DNA of 64,000 nucleotides from Niallia nealsonii (GCF_002835805.1 NZ_PISE01000019.1:45694-109693); one strand, 5' to 3'. Shown: positions 28,030 through 36,853, numbered from the stretch's first letter. Notes: generated from the letters alone by a model not told the origin. Translations and numbers: made by a program.

Positions 28030-28572
28030 GTGAAAAAATCCTTCATAACAATTTCTGTATCTATTATGCTAGCACTTGGAATTAGCAGCGGCGCATCAGC
28101 AGCTTCAAATACATATACCGTAAAAAAAGGAGATTCTCTTTCCAAAATTGCAAAAAACTATCATATTACTGTTAGTCAATTAAAGCAATGGAATAACCTT
28201 TCATCCGATCTCATTAAAGTAAAACAAGTATTAAAAGTTAAAAAAACTAGCACAACTAGTAAATCTAGCAAAAAAGCAAAGAAAACAAAAGAGATTACGG
28301 TTAACGCCTCTGCCTACACATTATTCAAGGGTTCTACTGGTATAACAGCAACCGGTATCAATTTAAAGAAAAACCCTAATCAAAAGGTGATATCTGTTGA
28401 TCCGAAAGTAATTAAGCTAGGTTCTAAAGTCTATGTTCCTGGTTATGGTTATGCGGTAGCAGGGGATACTGGAGGCGCCATAAAAGGCAAAAAAATTGAT
28501 GTATTTATGTCTTCTCAAAAATCGGCTATAAACTGGGGCAGAAAAAATGTAAAAATAAAAATTATAGACTAG
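28030..28572 (+). CDS. Secreted LysM and 3D-domain cell-wall protein
   Basis: Signal peptide ([10 protein letters not shown]... with cleavage near ASAA, residues 22-25), one LysM domain (about 28-70: [20 protein letters not shown]), a Ser/Lys-rich linker (74-92) and a C-terminal 3D domain (about 96-180) with the three aspartates of [19 protein letters not shown] and KIDVFM. This matches YocH-like peptidoglycan hydrolases, in which the 3D domain resembles lytic transglycosylase MltA. GTG start after AAAGGAG. It should act in the wall, for example in cell-wall turnover. Followed by its own terminator. Confidence 0.92.
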   Translation: MKKSFITISVSIMLALGISSGASAASNTYTVKKGDSLSKIAKNYHITVSQLKQWNNLSSDLIKVKQVLKVKKTSTTSKSSKKAKKTKEITVNASAYTLFKGSTGITATGINLKKNPNQKVISVDPKVIKLGSKVYVPGYGYAVAGDTGGAIKGKKIDVFMSSQKSAINWGRKNVKIKIID

Positions 28573-28599
28573 CTAGCATACAAAAGCTAACCTGAAAGC

Positions 28600-28632
28600 G
28601 CGTGTCGATATTCTATCGGTACGTGTTTTTTT
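28600..28632 (+). terminator. Intrinsic terminator after the LysM-3D gene
   Basis: GCGTGTCGATA (28600-28610) pairs with TATCGGTACGT (28614-28624), all eleven pairs if G-U is allowed, followed by a T run. Confidence 0.8.
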
Positions 28633-28837
28633 ATTTTCTAATCAAATAAAACAATTGCTTCTTTTTCAATCTTGATCATTCATCGCTTCCCCCTCCCTTT
28701 TTCCATTCAATTCCCTATTGCTTGATCATTTAAGCGGATTCATCATCACAAATTACAGGGAAGGGCTTTTACCTTTTTTCATTCATTGGCATTAAACTGT
28801 TTTTATATAAATAACTTGATAATAGGAGGTGTTTCTA

Positions 28838-29431
28838 TTGCTAAAACTCTTCAAAAAACGGTGGGTTCTCTTTGATCAAGCAGTGCGTCCTTACAAACCC
28901 TATGTCACTGTTGATTTCGGCATCACATCGATTTCACCAAAAAATATTATCGGACTGACCTTTCCAACTAGGGAAATAAAAAATGATAATAAATTGACAG
29001 ATTTACGTAAATCAGTTGAATTAAAAGGTTGGAACGATAAATCTCCTGCTGATTTACATTTATTTCTCCTTCCTAATGGGAAATATACTGTTGCGACAGG
29101 TGGAAATCATCGTTCTTATCTATCCAATAAATTAGAAATACCAAAGATTAAAGCAATGGTAACCATTTTAATCCCCGAAAAATACATCACTGAAAATATA
29201 AAATCCCAACTCGATTATTATTCTAACAAAGAAGATATGTATAAAAAAGAAGCTCTCGAACTTAATAAATTTTTGCAAAAACAAGGAACCAGGCGCAAAA
29301 ATTATCAAAAAGAAGAAAAGCTCTATAACGATTACTGTAAGTTAGCTGAAAATATGAATCATAAAAGAGACGCTCTTCTTCTTTCTTTGGCGAAGTTTCT
29401 TAACCTATTGCCTAAAGAAGAGGCGGATTAA
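28838..29431 (+). CDS. ParB-N-like orphan protein
   Basis: 197 residues if the TTG at 28838 is used, which sits eight bases after a strong AGGAGG; a GTG nine bases earlier overlaps that ribosome site. Residues about 45-105 (LRKSVELKGWNDKSPADLHL, then LPNGKYTVATGGNHRSYLSN) resemble the ParB/sulfiredoxin-fold core with its GNHR motif that binds nucleotide, so it could be an NTPase or nuclease-like protein. The C-terminal third is charged and helical (KKEALELNKFLQKQGTRRKN). No helix-turn-helix or ParA partner is present. Monocistronic with its own terminator; function unknown. Confidence 0.75.
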   Translation: MLKLFKKRWVLFDQAVRPYKPYVTVDFGITSISPKNIIGLTFPTREIKNDNKLTDLRKSVELKGWNDKSPADLHLFLLPNGKYTVATGGNHRSYLSNKLEIPKIKAMVTILIPEKYITENIKSQLDYYSNKEDMYKKEALELNKFLQKQGTRRKNYQKEEKLYNDYCKLAENMNHKRDALLLSLAKFLNLLPKEEAD

Positions 29432-29445
29432 TCTGCCTCTTTTTA
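29418..29445 (+). terminator. Intrinsic terminator overlapping the stop of the ParB-like gene
   Basis: AAGAGGCGGA (29418-29427) pairs with TCTGCCTCTT (29432-29441) around TTAA, then TTTT. The stop codon lies in the loop. Confidence 0.85.
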
Positions 29446-29448
29446 ATT

Positions 29449-29683
29449 GGCTGTTTTCTAAAAGATTGTTGTTGTTCGGATCGTTTCCATGAGTAAATCC
29501 ATTGTAAAAACAGGTTGATTGGAGTGAAAGGTGCGAGACTCCTCTGGGATTAGCGGGACAGGTGAGACCTCGCAAGGCCGCAGCCTGAGGAGACTCACCG
29601 CCCGCCCCACGGAAACACGGAAAGCGGGCATCCCTTCACTGCAATCAACCTACTCCTTTAAAAGCAACAAAGTTTACGAAAAA
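29449..29683 (+). repeat. Dispersed Bacillaceae-type repeat, copy 1
   Basis: Contains ATTGGAGTGAAAGGTGCGAG, a GGGATTAGCGGGACAG block, a G/C-rich core with GAGACTCACCGCCCGCCCC, and CATCCCTTCACTGCAATCAA. Its end blocks recur at 33554-33741 in the same orientation. The core is far richer in G/C than the surroundings and can fold on itself. Similar non-coding repeats are widespread in Bacillus genomes as I recall them. Confidence 0.8.
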
Positions 29684-29907
29684 AGCCTTTGAATTAAAAT
29701 AGAAAAAACTCCTCTTTAGAAACTAAATAACTGATAAAAATACCTTATAATGGACAGGGTAGAGAAATTAAGAAAAAACAAGGGAAAGCAAAGAACCTGG
29801 TCAAGGAGACAAGAAAGACTACTCTTCCTGAAGATAAAACAGAACGTTTAAAAACCAAACACGGCATTCTAAAACACTCTTAAAGATGTGAAGGGAGGAA
29901 TGGCAGA

Positions 29908-30780
29908 TTAATGAATATCACGCTTTTTAAAGTTGCCGCCCTTAACTTCTGATACATCGTATATTGCGACAAAGGCTTTTGGATCAATTTCTTGAATGAT
30001 TTCTTTCATTTTGCTTTCTTCCAAACGGTTAATAACACAAGTAATTTCCTTAAATTCTTCATGAGAATAGCCACCAAATGCTGGTGTATATGTTGCTCCA
30101 CGACCTAATCTGTCACGTATGGTTTCCACCATTAATTCAGGTTGAGTGGTAATAATTTTAAAGGTTTTCGAACCGCTTAACCCTTCTTCAACAATATGTA
30201 TTACCTTAGATGCGATAAAGTAAGCAATCCCTGATAAAATGGCCCCTTGGAGACCGAATACAGTTGATACTACAATAAAAACAAACAAATTCAAAAATAG
30301 AATTAGATCACTTGTTCCAAAAGGTAATTTTCGGGAAAGCAATACAGCCAACATATCAATTCCATCTAATGCACCGCCATTACGTAAGGCTAATCCCATC
30401 CCAAAACCGAGAATAACACCACCAACAACGGTTACTAATAATGTATCGCCTTCAATTATCGTTGGCACATGATGCATTAGGATAGTTCCAATGGAAAGGG
30501 AAACAATACCGATTATTGAATATATAGCAAAACTTTTCCCAATTTGCTTGTAACCTAAATATACGAAAGGAATATTCAGGACAGCAATAAAAATACTTAA
30601 TGGCAATTCCAAAAGTTCTGAGCCAACAATACTTAGTCCTGTCACTCCACCATCCGATATATTATTTGGAATTAATACTGCCTCTAGGCCGTATGCTGCG
30701 AGAAGTCCCCCTATAATAATCAATAATGCTCTTGAAACTATCATAAGTTTACTGCGTTTTTGCTTTGTCATTGTACTCAC
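29908..30780 (-). CDS. YitT-family membrane protein
   Basis: 290 residues: five or six helices in the YitT_membrane (DUF161) half, with the repeated family phrases VLIPNNISDGGVTGLSIV and ALRNGGALDGIDMLAVLLSR, and a soluble C-terminal DUF2179 domain (about 210-285, TYTPAFGGYSHEEFKEITCV). GTG start after GAGGAAG. Members are abundant in Bacilli; a transport or signalling role is suspected but unproven. It stands alone on the minus strand. Confidence 0.92.
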   Translation of the reverse strand: MSTMTKQKRSKLMIVSRALLIIIGGLLAAYGLEAVLIPNNISDGGVTGLSIVGSELLELPLSIFIAVLNIPFVYLGYKQIGKSFAIYSIIGIVSLSIGTILMHHVPTIIEGDTLLVTVVGGVILGFGMGLALRNGGALDGIDMLAVLLSRKLPFGTSDLILFLNLFVFIVVSTVFGLQGAILSGIAYFIASKVIHIVEEGLSGSKTFKIITTQPELMVETIRDRLGRGATYTPAFGGYSHEEFKEITCVINRLEESKMKEIIQEIDPKAFVAIYDVSEVKGGNFKKRDIH

Positions 30781-31162
30781 TTTATCTTCCTCTTTTCAAA
30801 CTTATTCAACCAATCTTCCTCTTTCAATTACAGACTACATTCCATTTTAACATAGTTATCCATTAACCTAATAAAGCTTAACTCAAAATATCTAAAAAAA
30901 TAATAAGCCTTCCTCTATTTTGTATGTATTTTAACCAGCACTGAATGGCTTTCGAGAATCTGAATGAAAAGCTCTTAAAGCAGTTTGCTGGGATAGACGA
31001 ATTGACAAAATATATTAAACTTTTTTAGTCTCAGAGACAATAAGACCAAATTTGCTCCAAAGCTTATGATGCTCATGTGAAATTAAGAACTGGATTGTAT
31101 GAATTATTCTGTATCTGAACCACTAATGCACTTATCTGACAAGAGATTGAACATATATGGGA
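30781..31162. other. Intergenic stretch with only weak coding traces
   Basis: Holds the yitT-like promoter side and the downstream side of the methyltransferase gene. A plus-strand run near 30950-31025 (FENLNEKLLKQFAGIDELTK) looks like a worn coding fragment without start or ribosome site; nothing else is recognisable. Confidence 0.4.
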
Positions 31163-31209
31163 CAAAAAGGTCCTTTGTTGATTTCCAGCAGAAAAAAACA
31201 AAGGACCTT
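31163..31209 (-). terminator. Intrinsic terminator after the methyltransferase gene
   Basis: AAGGTCCTTTGTT (31167-31179) pairs perfectly with AACAAAGGACCTT (31197-31209), 13 bp, followed by T residues on the minus strand. It lies about 100 bases beyond the stop codon. Confidence 0.8.
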
Positions 31210-31305
31210 CAAAATCCAAAAAACGCATCGACTTCTGGCTCCTAAATAAGCTGCTGCCGGCTTTGGCATCTAGCCTTCCAATATACAGCCGATTTTTGAG
31301 CTTAT

Positions 31306-33396
31306 TCATTCAATTTTTTCAATTACAATAAAACAAGTGCTGTCAGGAAGTCTTGCCGTATTTCGGTCTTTATCCATCACTTTAACATGTGGCAGGATAT
31401 GTTCTTCATATCCATCCTGCAGGTAATGCTGAAATATTAGCAACCGTCCCTTTTCTCCGAGGATATTTTGGATGGCTTTTTTATACTCGCTCGGCGTAAA
31501 ATAGCCAAACTGTTCCTGAACTTCATGAGGATACGCTTCCTCCCCCCATGTATATGTATAAAGAAATTCCATTACATCATTAATTGACAATTGAATGGTG
31601 CGATCATTTACTTGTTCGTAGGATATTTTTCTTCCTTTAAAGTCATTCACATATCTTCTAAAAAATTCAATTCCTTTTAATTGATCAAACTCGATGATTC
31701 TTACTTGATCTTTCGGCTCCGTCATAATTCCATCCCTGATAATAATTCTTCCCCCAGGTTTCAAAACTTCAAAAGCGCTTTTAAGACTATCGATGATTAC
31801 TTCCGGATTGAATTTTCCCCCCTTATAAGGAATATAGGAATACATTTCATGAAGAATGGAAGAAAATACGATTGTATCAATACTATTTATTTCATAAAAA
31901 TCTTTTAATAGCAGAGCATCTGCTTGTTTAACAAACCAAGGTTTGTTTTCCCGCATTTTTTTTCTTTCTAATTCTTCTATTACATTGGTGGAAATATCAA
32001 TGCCAATCACCTCTGCGTTTGGATGATATTCAGACAATACATCTAACATAACGCCGCCGCCTGCACCGATATCGAGCATCTTGCTCCCTACCGCATATTC
32101 TGCAATCACTTTTTTATGGTTTTGCGACTTATTCATGTCAGACAAATAAATTTGTTCGTTTTGCATCCGGTCAAAACCATCTTTTCTAAAACCAAAGAAG
32201 TCATATAAAAGAATAATAGAACGTTCATACAATGGAGACTTTTCTGCTTCCTGACAAAACTCAATTAATTTTTCTCCTGCTTTAGAATAAATAAACTTTA
32301 CTCCTATTATTTCATCCAATTGATCCATTGCCACAATCGCCATTTCTACATGCTCATTCTGTACATACTTGCCTCTCATCAAATCTTCTATATTCAGTTC
32401 TTTCAAATAAGCCTCTATTATTCTTTTTTTATATAAGTTAATCATTTTTTTGCCTTTATAATCATAATAGATATCCTTCATAAAAGGCTCAAAACTAATT
32501 TGCTTTAAAGTTAAAGGATTTGCTTTTTGATAAATTAATAGAAAAATTTTCAGAAATTCATCAAAAGAGAAATCATGGAGTGCTGCCTCTACATACCACA
32601 TATCTGTTTTTCTAAAAAAGGTTTGGAATAACTTTTTTAGTTCTTGATCTAAAAAATATCGATCATACAGCAGATTAAAGTTTTCTCCATCTTTAATGGA
32701 GGATTTTCTTAATTTCATAAGCCTGTTCTTCAAAAAATATTCTTTCCCTCTTTCCCCTTCCACAATCCAATTAATTACATTTCCCACTTCCCCTTGAACC
32801 TCATTCCAAATAACTTTTGAAACAGCTTCAATAATACACTGATTAAGAACATACAGCATATTGCCTATATTTATTGAATACGTCTCTCTATTTTGATGAA
32901 GAAAATCAATTAAAGGCTCTAATTGGCGAAAGCGAACTTCTCCTCTAATAAATTGTCCTATTAGCCCATGAGTGTAGATTAAAATATAAACAAGCTCTTC
33001 CTTATCCAATACTCGCTCTTTAATTGGAACAGCCATTTTTTCATCTGCATAAATCTGCGCTGATCCAATATTATGTATGCCTAATTGAAAGCCACGTTCT
33101 CTCCATTCTTTTCTTTTATGCTCTAAACCACATTTGGCAACATCGCTCCAAATCAAAACTTCTTCTATAATTTCTTTTTCATATTCGTTCACTTTCGGAC
33201 TATCGTTTAATATTTCTAATGATTTTTCAACATAGGAAAGGACAGGATTATCTTCTATTCCTGCCAGTGATTCCACTTGTTCTAAATTAACATTCTTTTC
33301 TTTTGTTAAATACAGATAATGCAGCCATTTTTGTTCACGAAGTAAGGTTTTATCACCCATTTTTACTTTTTGAATGGAATATAAAGAATGTAGCAT
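31306..33396 (-). CDS. Large class I SAM-dependent methyltransferase
   Basis: 696 residues. A class I methyltransferase domain occupies the C-terminal part: motif I KMLDIGAGGGVMLDVL near residue 441, VIGIDIS with the acidic end of beta-2, and later VLKPGGRIIIRDGIMTEP. The first ~400 residues are helical and charged with no motif I can name; tandem phrases such as LEILNDSPKVNEYEKEIIEE suggest an all-alpha fold. ATG after a clear GGGGAGGA. Its target is unknown. A decayed copy of part of the gene and its leader lies at 26.2-26.4 kb. Confidence 0.85.
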   Translation of the reverse strand: MLHSLYSIQKVKMGDKTLLREQKWLHYLYLTKEKNVNLEQVESLAGIEDNPVLSYVEKSLEILNDSPKVNEYEKEIIEEVLIWSDVAKCGLEHKRKEWRERGFQLGIHNIGSAQIYADEKMAVPIKERVLDKEELVYILIYTHGLIGQFIRGEVRFRQLEPLIDFLHQNRETYSINIGNMLYVLNQCIIEAVSKVIWNEVQGEVGNVINWIVEGERGKEYFLKNRLMKLRKSSIKDGENFNLLYDRYFLDQELKKLFQTFFRKTDMWYVEAALHDFSFDEFLKIFLLIYQKANPLTLKQISFEPFMKDIYYDYKGKKMINLYKKRIIEAYLKELNIEDLMRGKYVQNEHVEMAIVAMDQLDEIIGVKFIYSKAGEKLIEFCQEAEKSPLYERSIILLYDFFGFRKDGFDRMQNEQIYLSDMNKSQNHKKVIAEYAVGSKMLDIGAGGGVMLDVLSEYHPNAEVIGIDISTNVIEELERKKMRENKPWFVKQADALLLKDFYEINSIDTIVFSSILHEMYSYIPYKGGKFNPEVIIDSLKSAFEVLKPGGRIIIRDGIMTEPKDQVRIIEFDQLKGIEFFRRYVNDFKGRKISYEQVNDRTIQLSINDVMEFLYTYTWGEEAYPHEVQEQFGYFTPSEYKKAIQNILGEKGRLLIFQHYLQDGYEEHILPHVKVMDKDRNTARLPDSTCFIVIEKIE

Positions 33397-33553
33397 GATA
33401 ATTCCTCCCCAACTTTCCGATTAAAGAAAGTCTCTTTTTTTCTAATGTTAACATAGGCCAAGCATAGATTTCGAAAAAAGGCAAAAGCAGTATCCCTTTT
33501 AGCGACATTGCTTCTATGACACTTGCAGCGAAGATGGATTCTTTTTATAGAAA

Positions 33554-33741
33554 GGCTGTTTTCTAAAAGATTGTTGTTTTTCGGATAGTTTTCAGGAGTG
33601 AATCCATGGTTAAAACAGGTGGATTGGAGTGAAAGGTGCGAGACTGCTGTGGGATTAGCGGGACAGAGGAGGCTCACGGAAAGCGAGCATCCCTTCACTG
33701 CAATCAACCTACTCCTCTAAAAGCAACAAAGTGTATGAAAA
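33554..33741 (+). repeat. Dispersed Bacillaceae-type repeat, copy 2
   Basis: Same ends as copy 1 at 29449: GGCTGTTTTCTAAAAGATTG at the left, ATTGGAGTGAAAGGTGCGAG inside, and CATCCCTTCACTGCAATCAA then AAAAGCAACAAAGT at the right. About 45 bases of the G/C-rich core are missing here. The two copies are in direct orientation 4.1 kb apart. Confidence 0.8.
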
Positions 33742-34024
33742 CAACCTATACAAAAAACATCAATTGTCTAAATTTTTATTCTGAAGCAAGCAAAAGAAAC
33801 ATAGCAGCATAATTGATACTTCCCCTGTCTGCATGCTTTCTGTTTAAAAATTCAACTCCCCTACTATATAAGCCATAATAAACATTGATAAAAATCATTC
33901 TGAAAAATTCTGATTCTAAAGTAAATAGTAGGAGTTAAACTTTCCTCTAGTACAGGCACCCTTTCAGCTAAAATAGCTTAAACATTAAAAACTTCAATAA
34001 TCCTTATAGGAAGTGCATTTTATA

Positions 34025-34053
34025 TTGACGAAAAAATGTTTAGAAACTATACT
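34025..34053 (+). promoter_or_regulatory. SigA-type promoter of the marR gene
   Basis: TTGACG (34025-34030), 17-base spacer, TATACT (34048-34053). Transcription should begin near 34060, where an ATG in frame with the MarR protein lies, so the transcript may be leaderless. The -10 region lies in an imperfect inverted repeat (TAGAAACTATACTAACTA). Confidence 0.65.
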
Positions 34054-34059
34054 AACTAC

Positions 34060-34515
34060 ATGAATAAAAATAAAAATCAACTACCAAATAATACAAATAG
34101 CGGAAGTCGTAATCTAGGTCGACTGATTATGCAACTTCGGCGACTTGAACGCAAACCTCATCATTTTGGAACTGCTGGACCATTAACACCTAGTGAAATT
34201 CATACAGTGGAGGCGATTGGAACGGAAGGAGATGTTCTTATGAGTGAGCTCGCTATGCGGCTGGGCATTACAAAAGGTGCCGTGACACAGCTTATTACAC
34301 GCCTAGAAGCAAAAGAACTAGTTAAACGTTCTCCACATCCGAATGATTCGAGAGGAATTTTAATATCACTTACAGAAAAAGGAAAGGATGCATATATAGC
34401 ACATGAGGAAGTGCATTTTCAATTCTACAATCAACTTCGATTACAATTAAGTGAGCAGGAGATTGAAGTATTTGAGAAATGTATAGATAAACTAAATAAT
34501 TTCTTGCAAAAGTAA
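34060..34515 (+). CDS. MarR-family transcriptional regulator
   Basis: A winged-helix dimeric regulator, 151 residues from the ATG at 34060. The DNA-binding part has SELAMRLGITKGAVTQLITRLEAKELVKRSPHPNDSRG (core: LGITKGAVTQLITRL) and the wing DSRGILISLTEKG. An in-frame ATG at 34036 would add eight residues but lies between the -35 and -10 of a near-consensus promoter, so the later start is preferred; neither has a ribosome site. It is followed by a damaged MFS gene and a saccharopine dehydrogenase-like gene, with a palindrome between, suggesting it represses this unit. Confidence 0.88.
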   Translation: MNKNKNQLPNNTNSGSRNLGRLIMQLRRLERKPHHFGTAGPLTPSEIHTVEAIGTEGDVLMSELAMRLGITKGAVTQLITRLEAKELVKRSPHPNDSRGILISLTEKGKDAYIAHEEVHFQFYNQLRLQLSEQEIEVFEKCIDKLNNFLQK

Positions 34516-34533
34516 ATTATTTTTTTAGGCATT

Positions 34534-34551
34534 TAGTTAAGTAACTATACT
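34534..34551 (+). promoter_or_regulatory. Palindromic operator over a -10 element before the MFS pseudogene
   Basis: TAGTTA-AG-TAACTA (34534-34547) overlaps TATACT (34546-34551). AACTATACT is shared with the marR promoter, so both are candidate sites for the adjacent MarR protein. Binding is inferred. Confidence 0.5.
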
Positions 34552-34573
34552 TTTTTTAAAAAAACTAAATTAG

Positions 34574-35278
34574 TTGGTGATTGTAAATGCATCTACACTA
34601 CATAATAGGTCAAAACAAACTAATATAAGCACTCCTTATTTTTTTATGATGATTGCTATTTGCATCGGCGCATTCATTTCTCATTTTACAGCAGGAGTCG
34701 TAAATATTTCACTTCCTCATCTGACAAGCGTTTTTCACACAAACTTTGGAACGATTCAGTGGATTACGACTGGTTATTTACTTGTTATTACTGCTTTGCT
34801 TCCAGTAATGGGGAGATTAGGAGACCGCTATGGGCACAAACGGTTTATCTTTTTAGGACTGGCAGGAATGGGGAGCGGACTTTTGCTTTTTACACTGTAT
34901 CTCGATCAATTGTCCCCCCCTTAGATTGTTTCTGTACTCGCTTTGATTGGATTAGGGATGGCATTTATTGCATCTCCAACTAATAGCTTTATTATGCAGC
35001 ATGCTCCTAGAGAACAAGTCGGATCTATAGGAGGAATGATTGCGTTAACTCGTAATGCCGGCATGGTTTTAGGAGCGGCTCTTGGATTAAGTGGAATGAT
35101 GGATCAAGAAAAGATAATACCGGCAGAATCTTTTCAACAAAGTTTTCAAATTAATGTCTGGATTTGTATAGGGGCAGTAATTCTATTGTCGTGCAATAGT
35201 TATTCGAAAATGGTCCAAAACAAAAAGCGAAACAGTGCGGATCAACAAAATAATGCAAAAGAGAGGAACTTTTTATGA
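34574..35278 (+). pseudogene. MFS transporter with internal deletion and nonsense codon
   Basis: The first part (to 34921) encodes the N-terminal helices with the motif GRLGDRYGHKRFIFLG, then an in-frame TAG at 34922-34924 right after an eight-C run; the same frame continues from 34925 with VLALIGLGMAFIASPTNSFIMQ, VGSIGGMIALTRNAGMVLGA and the last helix. Together they give about 234 codons, whereas DHA2-type exporters need about 450, so the central helices are missing. Its end overlaps the next gene's ATG, showing it was once part of the same operon. Confidence 0.85.
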
Positions 35279-36351
35279 AAGAAAACATTATTGTAGTGGG
35301 TGGCTATGGATATGTTGGGCAAAAAATATGCAAAGAATTAGCAGAACAGTACCCTGGTAAAGTGTATGCTGCTGGAAGAAGCCTAGAGCGTGCCGAACAG
35401 TTCAGCCGCTCTACTGATGGAACAGTTCATCCCTTACAATTGCACATAGGAAAACAAATTCATCCAAATATTTTAAACAATGTCAAGTTGATTATTATGT
35501 GCTTAGACCAAACAGATACTGAATTTGTTCAGATGTGTTTAAAAAAAGGAATTCATTATATCGATATATCAGCAAGTTATTCTTTTCTTTCTCAAGTGGA
35601 AAAACTACATAAGAAAGCTCTATCCAGCCAGGCAACCGCTGTATTAAGTGTTGGACTTTCTCCGGGATTGACGAACTTATTCGCTCAACATGCAAAAAGC
35701 CTATTGGATGAGACAGATGCCATAGACATATCCATTATGCTAGGACTCGGGGATCAGCATGGCAGAGCTGCAATTGAATGGACGGTCGATAACTTAGACA
35801 AAAAATACAACATAATGCAGGATACAGTTCTTATTGAAGTATCTAGTTTTACAGAGGGGAAAAAAATCCTATTTGGGCAAGGCATAGGACGAAAAAAAGC
35901 ATATCGTTTCGATTTTTCCGATCAGCACGTACTTCCTCAAACACTCGATGTGCCATCTGTTTCTACTCGTCTCTGTTTTGATTCTGCTTTTGTAACCAGG
36001 CTGCTCGCTTTTCTAAGAAAATTGGGATTAGCCCGCTTATTAAAATTCCGTCTTATTCGTGAGACTTTTGTTCAATTGTTCAGCAAGATACAAGTAGGAA
36101 AAGCAATGTTTGCGGTAAAGGTGGATGCAAAAGGAAAAATAAATGATGAAAATATGTTAGTGGAATGTTTCGCACAAGGAAAACGTGAAGCAGCGATCAC
36201 TGCTAAGATAGCTGCCATAACAGCCTCGAAGGTATACAGCACTATTAACCCAAAAGGCGTATATCATATCGAACAGTTATTTACATTAGAGGATATGTTG
36301 CAAACCATTCAACAAAGCACTTTCATAGAAACGATAATAAAAAAAGCGTAA
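35275..36351 (+). CDS. Saccharopine dehydrogenase-like NAD(P)-binding protein
   Basis: 358 residues with an N-terminal Rossmann fold (IIVVGGYGYVGQKICKELAE, glycine-rich loop at 6-12; AAGRSLERAEQF for the second strand) and the saccharopine dehydrogenase-type middle (HYIDISASYSFLSQ, VLSVGLSPGLTNLFAQHA). Start ATG overlaps the MFS stop (ATGA). Members are oxidoreductases of mostly unknown substrate; linkage to a MarR regulator and an exporter gene suggests a role in handling a small toxic or secondary metabolite. Gene appears intact although its operon partner is broken. Confidence 0.87.
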   Translation: MKENIIVVGGYGYVGQKICKELAEQYPGKVYAAGRSLERAEQFSRSTDGTVHPLQLHIGKQIHPNILNNVKLIIMCLDQTDTEFVQMCLKKGIHYIDISASYSFLSQVEKLHKKALSSQATAVLSVGLSPGLTNLFAQHAKSLLDETDAIDISIMLGLGDQHGRAAIEWTVDNLDKKYNIMQDTVLIEVSSFTEGKKILFGQGIGRKKAYRFDFSDQHVLPQTLDVPSVSTRLCFDSAFVTRLLAFLRKLGLARLLKFRLIRETFVQLFSKIQVGKAMFAVKVDAKGKINDENMLVECFAQGKREAAITAKIAAITASKVYSTINPKGVYHIEQLFTLEDMLQTIQQSTFIETIIKKA

Positions 36352-36597
36352 ACGCCCTTTGAAAAGCAAAAAAACATATTCCACTTGCCGAGTGCCCCCC
36401 CCTCTTTGTACCATAGAGTCCATGATATTAGTAAGATCCATAAACTTCGCCTTTTATATCATCATCCTTTTTAGGGCTCTCGATAGGTTAAGTATCCTTT
36501 GAAAAGTTTAGAAATCCACTACTGTAATAGATCAGCGAAAAACTTATTAATACCTAAAACACATAAATAACATTTCTATATTATTTTCCGAAAAACA

Positions 36598-36641
36598 ATC
36601 TCAAATTGATATTTGTTTAATATCAATTTGAGATATATAAT
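36598..36641 (+). promoter_or_regulatory. Promoter with the -35 inside a 15-bp inverted repeat
   Basis: Arms 36598-36612 (ATCTCAAATTGATAT) and 36620-36634 (ATATCAATTTGAGAT) are perfectly complementary around TTGTTTA. TTGTTT in the loop (36613-36618) is spaced 17 bases from TATAAT (36636-36641). A dimeric regulator bound to the repeat would cover the -35. It lies 69 bases before the 47-codon gene. Confidence 0.7.
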
Positions 36642-36709
36642 AAAAATAAGAAATGAAAGCAAACACTTACAATCATATAGCTACTTCTTATACATAAGGA
36701 GGAATTAAC

Positions 36710-36853
36710 ATGGAATTAGCAAGAGAAGACAAAGTGAAAGATTTGTTAGAAAAACAAAAATTCAATCAAAAAGAAATTGCTGAAATGACAGATCCACAGA
36801 TTGAATATTATCACTGGCTCTATTTTGAAGATTTTGTGTACGATTATATGTGA
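36710..36853 (+). CDS. Small 47-residue protein, BH0509-like
   Basis: Short gene with ideal ribosome site AAGGAGG six to seven bases before ATG, preceded by a promoter with palindrome and followed by a terminator, so it is a complete transcription unit. The product starts MELAREDKVKDLLEKQKFNQ, continues KEIAEMTDPQIEYYHWLYFE and ends FVYDYM; acidic, helical, with an aromatic end. The 'E-I-A-E-M-T-D-P-Q-I-E-Y-Y' stretch resembles the small BH0509-family proteins of Bacillus, whose function is unknown. Family assignment is from memory and tentative. Confidence 0.7.
   Translation: MELAREDKVKDLLEKQKFNQKEIAEMTDPQIEYYHWLYFEDFVYDYM

Noticed and set aside
31073..31309. 78-codon minus-strand frame overlapping the end of the methyltransferase gene
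   Set aside because: It runs through the methyltransferase terminator hairpin, has low-complexity composition and no credible start context, so it is treated as untranslated DNA.
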